A stretch of 64,000 bases of DNA, from contig CAZTSX010000014.1 in NCBI GenBank assembly GCA_964616825.1, forward strand, positions 1-64,000, in the 5' to 3' direction. Within the stretch, counting starts at the first letter, position 1. Each line of letters opens with the position of its first letter. Origin of the DNA: QYOJ01 sp964616825. Lineage in GTDB: Bacteria; Bacteroidota; Bacteroidia; Bacteroidales; FEN-979. Below, in pieces: positions 17,042 to 26,554 of this stretch. The notes below the pieces were generated by a model. It ran no database searches. It had not been told where the DNA came from and saw only the letters and a list, made by a program, of their open reading frames with translations. The translations under genes and the position numbers were made by a program.

Positions 17042-18010
17042 ATGATAACGGTTGCTATAGTTGCCGGGGGTGATTCAGGAGAGTATCATATCTCCATGAT
17101 GAGTGGCAGGCAGGTCGAAAAGAATATCGACCGGGAACGATTCGATCCGTACCTTATCGAGATCAGGAACGATCACTGGAAGTGCATTTCGAAGGGGAAA
17201 GAGGCTGAAGTTGATAAAAATAATTTTACATTAAAACGGAATGGCAAGCAAATCAGCTTCGATGTGGTTTTTAATGCCATTCACGGAACTCCGGGCGAAA
17301 ATGGAAAATTACAAGGCTACCTTGACATGCTAAAGATCCCATATACGTCCAGTAACCTTACGACATCTGCCCTGGCGTTCAATAAATCATTCTGCAAACG
17401 GGTAGTGGACTCTTACGGGATTCAAATTGCCAGTTCGGTTCAGCTTAATCAATATCAACGGGATTCAGCGCTGACTTTGCTGCAAGATATCTCCCTGCCC
17501 TGTTTTGTGAAACCCAACTGTGGCGGATCCAGTGTGGGAATGACAAAGGTTACCCGGGAAGTTGATCTTCCGGATGCTTTGGATCTGGCATTTGCAGAGG
17601 ATGATGAGGTGATTGTCGAAAAGTTCATCGAGGGGAGGGAGCTAACCTGTGCAGTTCTTCGATCGGATGGCGGCGTGGTGACCTTTCCTGTGTGTGAGAT
17701 TGTGACAAAAAAGGAGTTCTTCGATTACGAAGCGAAATATTCTCCCGGACTCACAGATGAGATTGTTCCGGCACCTGTTCCCGAAGAGGTAACCCGGGAA
17801 TGTCAACGAATCTCAGCCTTTCTCTATAACAAACTAAACTGCAAAGGGATCGTCCGGATAGATTTCATCTACTCAGGAGATTCCTTTTATTTCCTTGAGA
17901 TCAATACGGTTCCAGGCCTTACCGAAGCCAGCATTGTTCCGAAGATGATCGAGGCTTATGGATGGAGCTATACTGAGTTGGTCACCAGAATGATCGATGA
18001 AATCTTATGA
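17042..18010 (+). CDS. ddl: D-alanine--D-alanine ligase
   Basis: ATP-grasp ligase that makes the D-Ala-D-Ala dipeptide of peptidoglycan. 322 residues. GGDSGEYHISMMSG at the N-terminus, the P-loop-like FVKPNCGGSSVGM, EKFIEGRELTCAVL and the metal/substrate segment LEINTVPGLTEASIVPKM are all present. The end overlaps the rdgB start by 4 nt (ATGA), indicating translational coupling. Confidence 0.92.
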   Translation: MITVAIVAGGDSGEYHISMMSGRQVEKNIDRERFDPYLIEIRNDHWKCISKGKEAEVDKNNFTLKRNGKQISFDVVFNAIHGTPGENGKLQGYLDMLKIPYTSSNLTTSALAFNKSFCKRVVDSYGIQIASSVQLNQYQRDSALTLLQDISLPCFVKPNCGGSSVGMTKVTREVDLPDALDLAFAEDDEVIVEKFIEGRELTCAVLRSDGGVVTFPVCEIVTKKEFFDYEAKYSPGLTDEIVPAPVPEEVTRECQRISAFLYNKLNCKGIVRIDFIYSGDSFYFLEINTVPGLTEASIVPKMIEAYGWSYTELVTRMIDEIL

Positions 18011-18582
18011 AACTTCTATTTGCTACAAACAACTCCCACAAACTCCGTGAAATTCGTGAGATCGCTGGAAAGGATTGCCAGATCCTTAGCCTGAATGATG
18101 TAAACCTGAATACCGATATTCCAGAGACACAGGAAACACTTGAAGGCAATGCCCGCCAGAAAGCACTGTTTATCTACGATCAAACCGGGTTTAGTAGCTT
18201 TGCCGACGACACAGGTTTGGAGGTTGATGCCCTGGATGGTCGTCCGGGAGTCTATTCAGCCCGCTATGCCGGCAAGGGCTGTTCGTTTGATGATAATGTC
18301 AGTAAGATCCTGGAAGAGTTGGAGAGCACAGAAAACAGGAAAGCATGCTTCCGATGTGCGGTTTGCCTGATCCTGGATGGCAAGGAATATTTATTCGAAG
18401 GCCGGATACCGGGAGAGATAACCCGGGAACGGAGAGGATCGGATGGATTCGGGTATGATCCCGTGTTCCAGCCTGATGGCCATATCCAGACTTTCGCCGA
18501 GATGCCACCCCACCTGAAAAACGGCATCAGCCACCGGGGGATAGCGGCTTCTAAAATGTTTCGTTTTCTACAAAAAAAGTAG
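18007..18582 (+). CDS. rdgB: XTP/dITP diphosphatase (HAM1/RdgB)
   Basis: 191 residues. House-cleaning pyrophosphatase for ITP, dITP and XTP. N-terminal ATNNSHKLREI, DDTGLEVDALDGRPGVYSARYAG and SDGFGYDPVFQP are the family signatures, followed by SHRGIA. Overlaps ddl by 4 nt. A strong hairpin begins at its stop codon. Confidence 0.93.
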   Translation: MKLLFATNNSHKLREIREIAGKDCQILSLNDVNLNTDIPETQETLEGNARQKALFIYDQTGFSSFADDTGLEVDALDGRPGVYSARYAGKGCSFDDNVSKILEELESTENRKACFRCAVCLILDGKEYLFEGRIPGEITRERRGSDGFGYDPVFQPDGHIQTFAEMPPHLKNGISHRGIAASKMFRFLQKK

Positions 18583-18607
18583 GGGCGACCGGTCCGGTCA
18601 CCCCTAC
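18572..18607. terminator. Terminator between convergent rdgB and SGNH genes
   Basis: 12-bp stem with one mismatch (GTAGGGGCGACC / GGTCACCCCTAC) and a 5-nt loop at 18579-18607. On the minus strand it is followed directly by seven T, so it looks like an intrinsic terminator for the SGNH/FadL-like transcript; it may also stop rdgB transcription. Confidence 0.75.
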
Positions 18608-18637
18608 TATGAATGCGTAATATAAAACTGTGATTTA

Positions 18638-19951
18638 TTACGGGAACAACACCCCGTAATATTTAGTGATATCCACATACGGAAGGGTACTTCCGTACTG
18701 GGCATTGATCGATTGAATGAAAAAGTTTGCAGCTACAGCATTTCCTCTTGGTGTCATGTGAATGCCATCCAGAGAGAAGCCTCCTCCGGTGACAAACGTT
18801 GTATTCATTTCGACTCCGTCCCAGAGCATACCGGATTGCAACTCTTTCAGTTTTGCGTTCATATTTACTGTTGCCAGACCGTTGGTTTGTGCCAGGCCTT
18901 GTATGGTCTGATTGTAACCAGCAATAGCGGTTTCAATGTTGGTAATCTCATCCTGGGTCAGCACGTACTGATTAGGAATTGGCCAGGGAGTTAAGGTGAT
19001 GGAACTGATCAGACCCATCCCGTAACACTTCATGGAATCCTGGGGAGCGGTTAACAGAACAAGTTCTCCAGGTTGCATCTGGCGTACCTTAAAGACAGGA
19101 TGTGGTGATGTAGGATCTGGCACCAGAAAAGGATTGGGGCCTGCGTGATAAATGAAGGGCAATTGGAATAAAGACATGGCGTGGTTGACCAACTTCGCGA
19201 GGCTGTCGTTCAGCACCAGCCCGTTGTATGGGACAGTTGTAAAGAATGGAATGGTTGTGATTTCCGGGATATTGGCAATGATCCCTTTCGCACCGTTGCC
19301 AACCAAACTTTGAATCACTCCGCCCATGGCAAATCCGAAGGTCTGCTGATCTGTGATTGAATCACCAACTCCACCGGAGGTCGCATAGCCAAGCACATCA
19401 TTATTGCCCAGCCAGAGAGCAAAGAATGTAGGATTCAGTGGAGGAATCTCCTGGACTACCATATTCGTGGCAGAGGTAGCGAAACGGGCATAATAGGGAT
19501 TCATCTGAGCATATCCGGGAACAAGCAGATGGAATGATTTGGCGCCCGGGATCCCCAGGTTATTTACCAGATACCCAACGGGTCCAAGTGGTTCTCTGGG
19601 ACCAATATCAGGAATAGGTCCAAGAGAAGTTCCGGCACAGGTGGTAGCGTAACCCAGTTTTAACCTGGGCATTGAACCTGGAAATTCCACACCGTATTCA
19701 CTGGTGACTATCGGTTGAACAAAATTACCACCTCCAACAAGTTTAAACTGGTTGGCCATGAGGTTTGCGAAAGAGGTTTCCTGCGCTGATTTGTATAATG
19801 CTCCATCGGCAAATCCGGCAACAAGGGAGTTTCCAACCGTTACGAAGCTTGTGAAGTCTGCACTGCCCCTGGTGGGCGTCAGTTCGTCGATCTTGGGTTC
19901 ACAACCGGCAAGAATGACGAGCGATATAAGGATATAAATCAGTTTTTTCAT
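18638..19951 (-). CDS. SGNH/GDSL-family hydrolase, predicted lipoprotein
   Basis: 437 residues from the ATG at 19951 (a TTG three codons upstream is less likely). Lipobox LVILAGC gives a lipidated Cys17. VGNSLVAGFADG holds the nucleophile serine block, LGNNDVLGY the GxND block and DGIHMTPRGN the DxxH block, so the Ser-Asp-His catalytic set is visible. It probably acts on an ester substrate at the outer membrane. It follows the FadL-like porin gene by 19 nt, a pairing that suggests lipid ester hydrolysis coupled to uptake (inference). Confidence 0.8.
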   Translation of the reverse strand: MKKLIYILISLVILAGCEPKIDELTPTRGSADFTSFVTVGNSLVAGFADGALYKSAQETSFANLMANQFKLVGGGNFVQPIVTSEYGVEFPGSMPRLKLGYATTCAGTSLGPIPDIGPREPLGPVGYLVNNLGIPGAKSFHLLVPGYAQMNPYYARFATSATNMVVQEIPPLNPTFFALWLGNNDVLGYATSGGVGDSITDQQTFGFAMGGVIQSLVGNGAKGIIANIPEITTIPFFTTVPYNGLVLNDSLAKLVNHAMSLFQLPFIYHAGPNPFLVPDPTSPHPVFKVRQMQPGELVLLTAPQDSMKCYGMGLISSITLTPWPIPNQYVLTQDEITNIETAIAGYNQTIQGLAQTNGLATVNMNAKLKELQSGMLWDGVEMNTTFVTGGGFSLDGIHMTPRGNAVAANFFIQSINAQYGSTLPYVDITKYYGVLFP

Positions 19952-19970
19952 AGCGTTCAAGATTTTATAG

Positions 19971-21197
19971 TTAGAAATTGTATGTTAAACCGATACCGGG
20001 AATATAGATTTGGCTCTTGTATGTACCCGAGAAGTTCTCCGGACTGTAAGTGCCTTCCCGTTCCATTCCCATCACATATAGAAATGCTGCATCAATGCTG
20101 AATCCTTTGAACGGAAATACAGAAAGTCCTGCTGTTAATCCGATTTGATTCATGCTCGGTGTCTGCGGGTTGAGGAAATCATCTGGTACAGGTGTAGGAT
20201 CAAAATACCCACCCAACCTTGCCGTGATGATTTTATTGATCCTATACTGAAAACCAATGCGTGGAATCAGCCTGTTCTCATACATAGCAGGTGCCACTGT
20301 TTGATCGAGTGTAGCTGTTTTGGTCTTGAAGTCGAAGACCAGTGTATCATAGGCATTCCAGAATACATAACAGAGGTTAATCCCGATCAGGAATTTTTCT
20401 TTAATCTCATAGGAGATGCCAAAGTCAAGGTTTGCCGGAAGAGGTAGCGATGTAGCTACTTTCGTATCGGGAAAACTGGATGCAAGGGCAGCTGGAACGG
20501 TAAAGGTGGCATCGCCTTCATCAACCTTCATGTTGATTCGTGAACGATAACTCACCCCAATATCCAACCCTTTGGTAGGCCGGATAAAGATCCCGCCGTT
20601 AAATCCGACGTTGTATGTGCTACCTGTAATTGTGGCTTTCCCTTCGGTACCATTCTGTCCCTCAAGTGGCAACGCCTTGTTTAGTTCAACGTTGCCGATT
20701 GCAAAGACAAGACCGAAACCGATGCCGAAAACATCTTTGATCTTGTAAGAGAAAGAGGGTTGAATCGTTATGGCTTTGAAAGCCAGATCCTGAATCAGGT
20801 AACGCCCCTGCCAGGTCTCTCCCCAGGATAATTTATTGCCGTATGGCGTATTCACAGCAACCCCGATGCTAAGGTCATCAAAGGGTTTAAACGCTGCATA
20901 AAAGTATAAAGGAGTGTTGAGGATATTGTCGATGTTGTATTGGCCTATCACATCCTTTGGCTGGAAAGTCGTCCGGGCCATCAGTAGGCTGACACCTCCT
21001 GAGAAGCTGAATTTAGACGATACAAAAGCCATCGCACCAGGGTTATAAAAGATGCTGCTTGCATCATACGCCAGGGAGGTTCCAATCAAACCCATCCCAA
21101 TGTTACGCATGCTATGCAAACTCACCTGGTAACCACCGCCGAAAGTTGTGGTTACTGCCAGACAGATGCCCAGCAGTAAAACTGTAATTTTCCGCAT
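19971..21197 (-). CDS. FadL/OmpP1/TodX-family outer-membrane transport protein
   Basis: 408 residues with a signal peptide (1-20). The mature start GGYQVSLHSMRNIGMGLIGTSLAYDASSIFYNPGAM matches the N-terminal hatch of FadL-type long-chain fatty acid / hydrocarbon channels, followed by amphipathic strands to a terminal aromatic (YNF). The ligand is not evident. It is first in a two-gene unit with the SGNH lipoprotein. Confidence 0.85.
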   Translation of the reverse strand: MRKITVLLLGICLAVTTTFGGGYQVSLHSMRNIGMGLIGTSLAYDASSIFYNPGAMAFVSSKFSFSGGVSLLMARTTFQPKDVIGQYNIDNILNTPLYFYAAFKPFDDLSIGVAVNTPYGNKLSWGETWQGRYLIQDLAFKAITIQPSFSYKIKDVFGIGFGLVFAIGNVELNKALPLEGQNGTEGKATITGSTYNVGFNGGIFIRPTKGLDIGVSYRSRINMKVDEGDATFTVPAALASSFPDTKVATSLPLPANLDFGISYEIKEKFLIGINLCYVFWNAYDTLVFDFKTKTATLDQTVAPAMYENRLIPRIGFQYRINKIITARLGGYFDPTPVPDDFLNPQTPSMNQIGLTAGLSVFPFKGFSIDAAFLYVMGMEREGTYSPENFSGTYKSQIYIPGIGLTYNF

Positions 21198-21263
21198 AGT
21201 GTTTTTTTTTGGTTAATACTTGATTGCAATAATACAAAAAAATAATAACACAAAGTATTTGCA

Positions 21264-21376
21264 AACTCACCACCTCACCATTGCCGCGTCACTGCCTGCT
21301 TCACTACGCTCGCAGCTTCGGCTCCTCGCAATGACATTACTCACCAACTCAACAACTCGCCAGTTCACCAGTTAAT
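21264..21376. repeat. Composite repeat: CACCA array, palindromic element, CACCA array
   Basis: ACTCACCACCTCACC, then an expanded ATTGCCGCGTCACT...CTCGCAATGACATTA element, then ACTCACCAACTC-type units to 21375. Same layout as at 48437 and 60556. Lies in the divergent spacer between the FadL-like and Smr genes. Confidence 0.8.
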
Positions 21377-21379
21377 CAC

Positions 21380-21387
21380 TATCTTTG
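21380..21387 (+). promoter_or_regulatory. -7 box for the Smr gene
   Basis: TATCTTTG (TAnnTTTG) ends 19 nt before the ATG at 21407, immediately after the composite repeat. Confidence 0.5.
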
Positions 21388-21406
21388 TGCCTAATGATTA
21401 TCGAGC

Positions 21407-22480
21407 ATGAAACTTAGCGTTGGAGATAAAGTAAAATACCTGAATGCTACAGGTGGAGGCGTTGTCACGAAGGTGATCGATAGCAAGATGGTAATGGTTT
21501 CGGATCAGGATGGATTTGAGATTCCGACCCTGATCAGCGAGCTGGTCAGGGTTGTTCATGAGGAGGCAGGAGCCAGGTTTTTTAATGAACGTTTTGAGAC
21601 ACCATCTAATCAGGAGAATGATCATGGAAAAGTGCGTTCTGAGGAAGAGGAACTTCAGCTGGAATCCCTTGATCCATGGTTGATAAGAAACCGTAAGTCC
21701 GAGGATATCTACCTGGCATACGTTCCTCACGATCAGAAGTGGCTGATCACAGGCCTGGTAGATGTCTATCTCATTAACAATACATCTTTTGATCTGATCT
21801 ATAACCTTTTTCACCGAATTGCTCGTGAGCAATTTAAAGGGATCGATTACGGTTCACTCTTCGCTAATACTCGCCATCTACTGGATACGGTCAGCCGGGA
21901 AGATCTTAACCTGTGGTCTGATGGATCCCTTCAGTTTCTCTTTCATAAAGAACAGTTGAATAATGTGCTTCCCCCATTTAATTCAGATTTTAGAATCGAG
22001 GGAAAGAAATTTCATAATGAAGGAGCCTACCGCGAATCTCCACTAATCAGAGAGAAAGGGATTATTGTCAAGGTGGTTTCACTAAGTGACTATCTTCAAG
22101 AGAGAGAAAAACCAGAAAGCATTCCGGTATCGCCCACTGTATCAGCTAATAAGGAGGATATCCCGATCATTTTCACTCATCAGATCGAACCCCGGAAAGC
22201 TGTTGTGGATCTGCACATTCATGAATTGATTGAAGATCCGTCGAACCTCCAGAAATCAGAGATCCTTGAATTTCAGAAAAACTACTTCTTAGAGTGTATG
22301 GATTCCGCTGTGGAGCATAATTTCCTGAATGTTATTTTCATTCACGGGGTAGGAAATGGGGTGTTAAGAGATGTGCTGACCGACCACCTGAAAAAAACAG
22401 GGGGCATCGAATTTTTCGATGCCCCCATGGTTAAGTATGGTGTTGGTGCCATTGAGGTACGACTACCTCACAACCAATAA
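21407..22480 (+). CDS. DUF2027-type protein with C-terminal Smr domain
   Basis: 357 residues. The N-terminus (LSVGDKVKYLNATGGGVVTKV) is an SH3-like segment of the DUF2027 kind. The last 90 residues are an Smr domain with VVDLHIHEL in place of the usual DLHG and IHGVGNGVLR (HGxGxGxLR). Smr domains nick nucleic acids in MutS2 and related proteins; no MutS ATPase is present here, so a role in nucleic-acid processing is only a family-based guess. The coding sequence near its end carries a perfect hairpin that reads as a terminator for the convergent gene. Confidence 0.75.
   Translation: MKLSVGDKVKYLNATGGGVVTKVIDSKMVMVSDQDGFEIPTLISELVRVVHEEAGARFFNERFETPSNQENDHGKVRSEEEELQLESLDPWLIRNRKSEDIYLAYVPHDQKWLITGLVDVYLINNTSFDLIYNLFHRIAREQFKGIDYGSLFANTRHLLDTVSREDLNLWSDGSLQFLFHKEQLNNVLPPFNSDFRIEGKKFHNEGAYRESPLIREKGIIVKVVSLSDYLQEREKPESIPVSPTVSANKEDIPIIFTHQIEPRKAVVDLHIHELIEDPSNLQKSEILEFQKNYFLECMDSAVEHNFLNVIFIHGVGNGVLRDVLTDHLKKTGGIEFFDAPMVKYGVGAIEVRLPHNQ
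22393..22426 (-). terminator. Intrinsic terminator embedded in the Smr coding sequence
   Basis: Perfect 12-bp stem GGGGGCATCGAA / TTCGATGCCCCC with a 3-nt loop at 22400-22426. On the minus strand it is followed by TG and seven T, 55 nt beyond the stop of the convergent Omp28-like gene. Confidence 0.7.
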
Positions 22481-24172
22481 CTACCGGCTAACAGATATTT
22501 TCCTCGTATAGACTTTATTACCAGTGGTTAGTTGCAGGATATAGACACCTGGTGCCAGGTTCCGTGCATCAATCTCAACCTGATGTTCACCGGACGACAG
22601 ATACCCTGGCTGGAGATTCCGAACCTTTTGTCCGAATGTGTTGTATAGGTTTAACTCCACGTTATCCGGGTTAACCAGATAGAAAGAGGCTCTGGTTACA
22701 CCTGTGGTTGGATTGGGAAAGACCTGGAGTGCTCGGGTTTGATCAAAGAGATCACTGGCAGAAACCAGGTTGGCATTAAATTCTGTCATCTCTTTATCGG
22801 TGAAGTTTCCTCCCTGAGCAATCTCGGTACCCTGGTCATCCTGTAACATGTAGAGCCCGTTTCCATGACTACAGCAGATACCTTGTCCGCCGGCATCATA
22901 TATGGTAAAGGTGTAACACCCTTCAACCGGAATCTCAATTGTATCGCGGTGGATGACTCCGGGAACGGTATAGGGCCCGCCATTTTGAATCACTGTACCC
23001 TGATCATCTTTTACATCCCATGTAGTCTCTTCAGGATTATCATCGGTTTTGATGAAAAGATAAAGTGTGAAAGTGGTAGCCTCAGCACTAATAATTCCGA
23101 AGTTAATGGTGTCATTCTTAGGATACTCATCTGTATTGCTGTTCGGGTTATCAGTGTATACCTTGAGTACATTGGTAGCTTCTGGTGTAAAGGTATATTC
23201 CGGCAGATTGATAACTGCCCTTTCCAGTGGACCGATTGAGCCTGTCCAGCTTTCAGTGACTACTGAACCATCATTGACCTTATAACTGAGGTCAAACGAT
23301 GTGATGGTGTTATTGCCATTGTTTCGTATCGTTACAATTGGAGTAACCACTCCACTGCAATTAGTGACAGAAACGTTGGAGACATCAAGAACCTGGAGGT
23401 CACGATCGTAAGGAAGGGTCACCATGTCGGTCGAACTGTTGGCAGCCTGGTGAACCTCTTTGGTGGTTTTATTCTGAACGAATCCGACAGCGGCAAGCTC
23501 ATCAATTTCATATACCTGATTAGGTTCAAAAGGCCAGCTCGTCTCAATGATAAGATAATCACCCGTTTCAAAGTCTGAGAAGGAAGTCCCAATATGGGAT
23601 GGTAACATTTTTTTCATGACGTGATCAAAACTGGTCTCTCCATTAGTGCCCGGAGGGGAACTGAACTGAACCAACTTCTCGATGACGACATTATGCGCAA
23701 CCATATTTCCACTAACAGCCTCAGTCGCCGTAGCAACCATGGTAAGTGATATCTCGTCCTGGGCTGCGGATATTGTGTGTTGAAGTGAGATCTCGAATGG
23801 AGATGGGACGGAACTTCGGTTATTGATCACAGACCACTGTAATGAGTTGCCACTTCCGTTGTATACATTCCCTTCAACCACTGAGTGTGGAACAGAGTTA
23901 ACACTATAATAACCCCTCCTGGCATTATTTTCAACGGGATTTGCCAGGTACATCGGGTCATTTCCGGGAGGTGGCCAACTCATATGGTAAAAGATGGCGG
24001 TAAAGACGGTGGGGTTGGAAATCAGCCACCCGTGAATTTTGGTATTTGCTGTCACACAGGGCCCGCATGTTGTGGAGGTAAACTCCTCTAATAAAACCAA
24101 TCGTTGTGTTTGTCCAAGTCCAGCTGAACTCAGAACAAAGATTGATGCAATAATAAAGAGTAATTTTTTCAT
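22481..24172 (-). CDS. Omp28-like thioredoxin-fold secreted protein with T9SS sorting domain
   Basis: 563 residues from the ATG at 24172 (MKKLLFIIASIFVLSS signal peptide). The first 200 residues resemble Omp28-related proteins with a thioredoxin-like FTSTTCGPCVTAN (CxxC). A middle beta-sandwich region is followed by a T9SS type A tail (LQVFPNPTTGVTRASF ... LAPGVYILQL). The longer frame to 24262 is rejected because it adds no leader. A thiol redox role on the cell surface is possible. Its transcript probably ends at the hairpin inside the convergent Smr gene. Confidence 0.8.
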   Translation of the reverse strand: MKKLLFIIASIFVLSSAGLGQTQRLVLLEEFTSTTCGPCVTANTKIHGWLISNPTVFTAIFYHMSWPPPGNDPMYLANPVENNARRGYYSVNSVPHSVVEGNVYNGSGNSLQWSVINNRSSVPSPFEISLQHTISAAQDEISLTMVATATEAVSGNMVAHNVVIEKLVQFSSPPGTNGETSFDHVMKKMLPSHIGTSFSDFETGDYLIIETSWPFEPNQVYEIDELAAVGFVQNKTTKEVHQAANSSTDMVTLPYDRDLQVLDVSNVSVTNCSGVVTPIVTIRNNGNNTITSFDLSYKVNDGSVVTESWTGSIGPLERAVINLPEYTFTPEATNVLKVYTDNPNSNTDEYPKNDTINFGIISAEATTFTLYLFIKTDDNPEETTWDVKDDQGTVIQNGGPYTVPGVIHRDTIEIPVEGCYTFTIYDAGGQGICCSHGNGLYMLQDDQGTEIAQGGNFTDKEMTEFNANLVSASDLFDQTRALQVFPNPTTGVTRASFYLVNPDNVELNLYNTFGQKVRNLQPGYLSSGEHQVEIDARNLAPGVYILQLTTGNKVYTRKISVSR

Positions 24173-24285
24173 TTTTTCATGGTTTAAATACTGATGTTTC
24201 AGTTGGTAAAGATATGGTTTTTCCTGTTTGGTTGCTTTACGTATCCAAAAAAACAGAATCATAAATAGAATTGGATTTTATGTAG

Positions 24286-24293
24286 TATCTTTG
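24286..24293 (+). promoter_or_regulatory. -7 box for the small T9SS gene
   Basis: TATCTTTG (TAnnTTTG), 45 nt before the ATG at 24339. Confidence 0.45.
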
Positions 24294-24338
24294 CAGACAC
24301 CAATTAAATATTCAACAAACCATCATGCTTTATCCATT

Positions 24339-25064
24339 ATGAAAAAACTGTTATTATCTGTTTATTTGCTTAGTATGGCAGCCTTTTTTGGCTATTCTCA
24401 AAGTCTTTCCCTCGATCATGAGGGTACTCCAGTACCAAACAATGGCAACGTGATCTATCCCGGGGAGCCTTCAACCGCTTTGATTGAAGCCCATATCGGC
24501 GTGACCAATAATAGTGCAGCCACATTAGATGTAATGTGCAAAAAAGTAGAGATCTCCCTCATTCCAGGTTCCAAAAACACCTTTTGCTGGGGGGGGCTTT
24601 GCTATGATACCCTTACCTATGTTTCATTGGATCCAGAGGTGATAGCACCAGGCGAGACAAATACAATGTTTATAGGGGAATATCAACCCAAAGAACATGC
24701 CGGGGAAACGATTATCAGGTATGTGTTTTTCGACCGGAGCAATGCCAATGATTCTATCTGTTTCCAATCGCTATACCAAGCCTATCCGTTAGGTATTGAG
24801 GATCAGAAAGGCTTAGTTGCACTCTCCAATGCATATCCCAACCCGGCCGACATGGAGGCAACTTTCAACTATACAGTTGATGCTGGTGCCAGGGCTGAAT
24901 TGATTATCAGGAATCTCCTTGGATCAACCATCAGAAAGATGAAACTTTCAGGTGACGGACAGATTCGTATTCCTACAGTTGAGCTCTCAGAAGGGATCTA
25001 TTTCTATAGCCTCATGGTAAACGGACAGATTCAATCAACCCGGAAACTGGTCGTTTCGCATTGA
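24339..25064 (+). CDS. Small secreted protein with T9SS sorting domain
   Basis: 241 residues from the ATG at 24339. Signal peptide MKKLLLSVYLLSMAAFFGYSQ, a beta-rich middle with four cysteines (MCKKVEI, FCWGGLCYD, DSICFQ), and a T9SS type A tail (LSNAYPNPADMEATF ... LSEGIYFYSLMVNG). No enzyme motif. The middle looks like an Ig-like domain; its role is unknown. It is divergent from the Omp28-like gene. Confidence 0.75.
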   Translation: MKKLLLSVYLLSMAAFFGYSQSLSLDHEGTPVPNNGNVIYPGEPSTALIEAHIGVTNNSAATLDVMCKKVEISLIPGSKNTFCWGGLCYDTLTYVSLDPEVIAPGETNTMFIGEYQPKEHAGETIIRYVFFDRSNANDSICFQSLYQAYPLGIEDQKGLVALSNAYPNPADMEATFNYTVDAGARAELIIRNLLGSTIRKMKLSGDGQIRIPTVELSEGIYFYSLMVNGQIQSTRKLVVSH

Positions 25065-25082
25065 GCTTTACAGGATCGGGCA

Positions 25083-26426
25083 TCAAACGTTGAAAGTTTT
25101 CTTCAACTTTTCCACGTAATCCAGCTTTTCCCAGGCAAAGAACTCTACCTTCTTCAGGTAAACATCTTTGTTGAGGCCATTCCCTTTTTTCGCTTTAGAT
25201 CCTTTCACCGGATAGTATACCTCGATGGTTTTCGTGTATGGATCACGTCCCAAATGCCCGTAAGATGCGGTAGGCAGAAAAATAGGGTTCTTCAAACCGA
25301 ATCGTTCAATGATGGAAAATGGTCGCATGTCAAAGACCTTGTTGATCTTCTCAGAGATCTTGCCATCGGTAAGTGTTCTGCCCTTTTTATCTGTAACTTT
25401 TGCTGTTCCCAATGTATCGACGTAAAGACCCACCGGTTGGGCTATGCCAATTGCGTAGGCAACCTGGATCAGCACTTGATCGGCAATGCCTGCAGCCACC
25501 ATGTTTTTGGCAATATGACGTGCTGCATAGGCTGCTGAACGGTCAACTTTAGAAGGATCTTTCCCGGAAAAAGCACCCCCACCATGTGCCCCATGGCCAC
25601 CGTAAGTGTCGACAATGATTTTGCGACCGGTCAAACCGGTATCTCCGTGAGGTCCCCCGATCACAAATTTTCCGGTCGGATTCACAAAAAGCTTGTAATC
25701 ATCTGAAAAAAGCCTCTTTACTCGGGCTGGTAATGTCTTCTTCACCCTGGGGATCAGGAATTGTTCTATATCTTCGCGAATCTTATCCTGCATCTCTTTT
25801 TCGGCCGCTTTCAAAGCCCTGGCCCCTTTATTTTTGGGGAGAATAAAATCATCATGCTGAGTGCTGATCACGATCGTATCGATCCGTTTTGGTTGACCCT
25901 TATCATCGTATTCAATCGTAACCTGTGATTTGGAATCGGGTCTCAGGTATTTCATCTTTCGTCCTTCCCTGCGAATGGCAGCTAGTTCCTGTAGCAGAAT
26001 ATGAGCTAATTCACTTGAGAGAGGCATTAAGTTGTCCATCTCACGGCAGGCATAACCGAACATCATGCCCTGGTCACCGGCTCCCTGCTCTTCTTTTTTT
26101 TCTCTTACAACTCCCTGGTTAATATCAGATGATTGTTCATGAATAGTTGAAATGACCCCGCATGAATCGCTATCGAAACGGTATTCGGCTTTTGTATATC
26201 CAATATCCCGGATTACCCGTCGTGCCGTCTCCTGAACATCCACCCAGCCTTCTGTTCGAACTTCTCCACCACATACCACCAGGCCGGTAGTAACAAAGGT
26301 TTCACAAGCAACTTTGGATTCTGGATCCCAGCGTAAAAATTCATCAAGTAATGCGTCCGATATCTGATCGGCAACTTTATCCGGATGCCCTTCGGAAACT
26401 GACTCCGATGTAAATAAAAATCCCAT
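25083..26426 (-). CDS. metK: S-adenosylmethionine synthase
   Basis: Makes SAM from methionine and ATP. 447 residues, longer than the approximately 385 of E. coli MetK. FTSESVSEGHPDK at the N-terminus, GAGDQGMMFGYA, GGPHGDTGLTGRKIIVDTYGG and GGGAFSGKDPSKVDRSAAY are the conserved ATP/methionine and loop motifs. The extra length lies mainly in RALKAAEKEMQDKIREDI and the lysine-rich C-terminal part. A SAM-II-like riboswitch precedes the gene, implying feedback control by its own product. Confidence 0.93.
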   Translation of the reverse strand: MGFLFTSESVSEGHPDKVADQISDALLDEFLRWDPESKVACETFVTTGLVVCGGEVRTEGWVDVQETARRVIRDIGYTKAEYRFDSDSCGVISTIHEQSSDINQGVVREKKEEQGAGDQGMMFGYACREMDNLMPLSSELAHILLQELAAIRREGRKMKYLRPDSKSQVTIEYDDKGQPKRIDTIVISTQHDDFILPKNKGARALKAAEKEMQDKIREDIEQFLIPRVKKTLPARVKRLFSDDYKLFVNPTGKFVIGGPHGDTGLTGRKIIVDTYGGHGAHGGGAFSGKDPSKVDRSAAYAARHIAKNMVAAGIADQVLIQVAYAIGIAQPVGLYVDTLGTAKVTDKKGRTLTDGKISEKINKVFDMRPFSIIERFGLKNPIFLPTASYGHLGRDPYTKTIEVYYPVKGSKAKKGNGLNKDVYLKKVEFFAWEKLDYVEKLKKTFNV

Positions 26427-26490
26427 AATCTGAATGTCTTTAGTTTTGATTTAGTTAACTAACGAAAGGGGAGGGATTTGATAGTTGGAA

Positions 26491-26549
26491 TGGCTATTGG
26501 TTTAGCATTTTTTCCAGTGGTTGCAATCAATCAAATCTTTCCACCCTGC
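26491..26549 (-). promoter_or_regulatory. SAM-II-like riboswitch upstream of metK
   Basis: On the minus strand I see, in order: GGTGG (26545-26541), GATTTG (26537-26532), ATTGCAACCAC (ending 26517), an A-rich stretch and GCTAAA (26506-26501). This is the order of conserved SAM-II elements (P1 strand, GAUUUG, UUGCA-CCAC, GCUAAA). GGUGG pairs with CCACU as P1, and CCAAU after GCUAAA can pair with AUUG in the loop as the pseudoknot. It starts just after a promoter box and ends about 65 nt before the metK ATG. Confidence 0.7.
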
Positions 26550-26554
26550 AAGTG

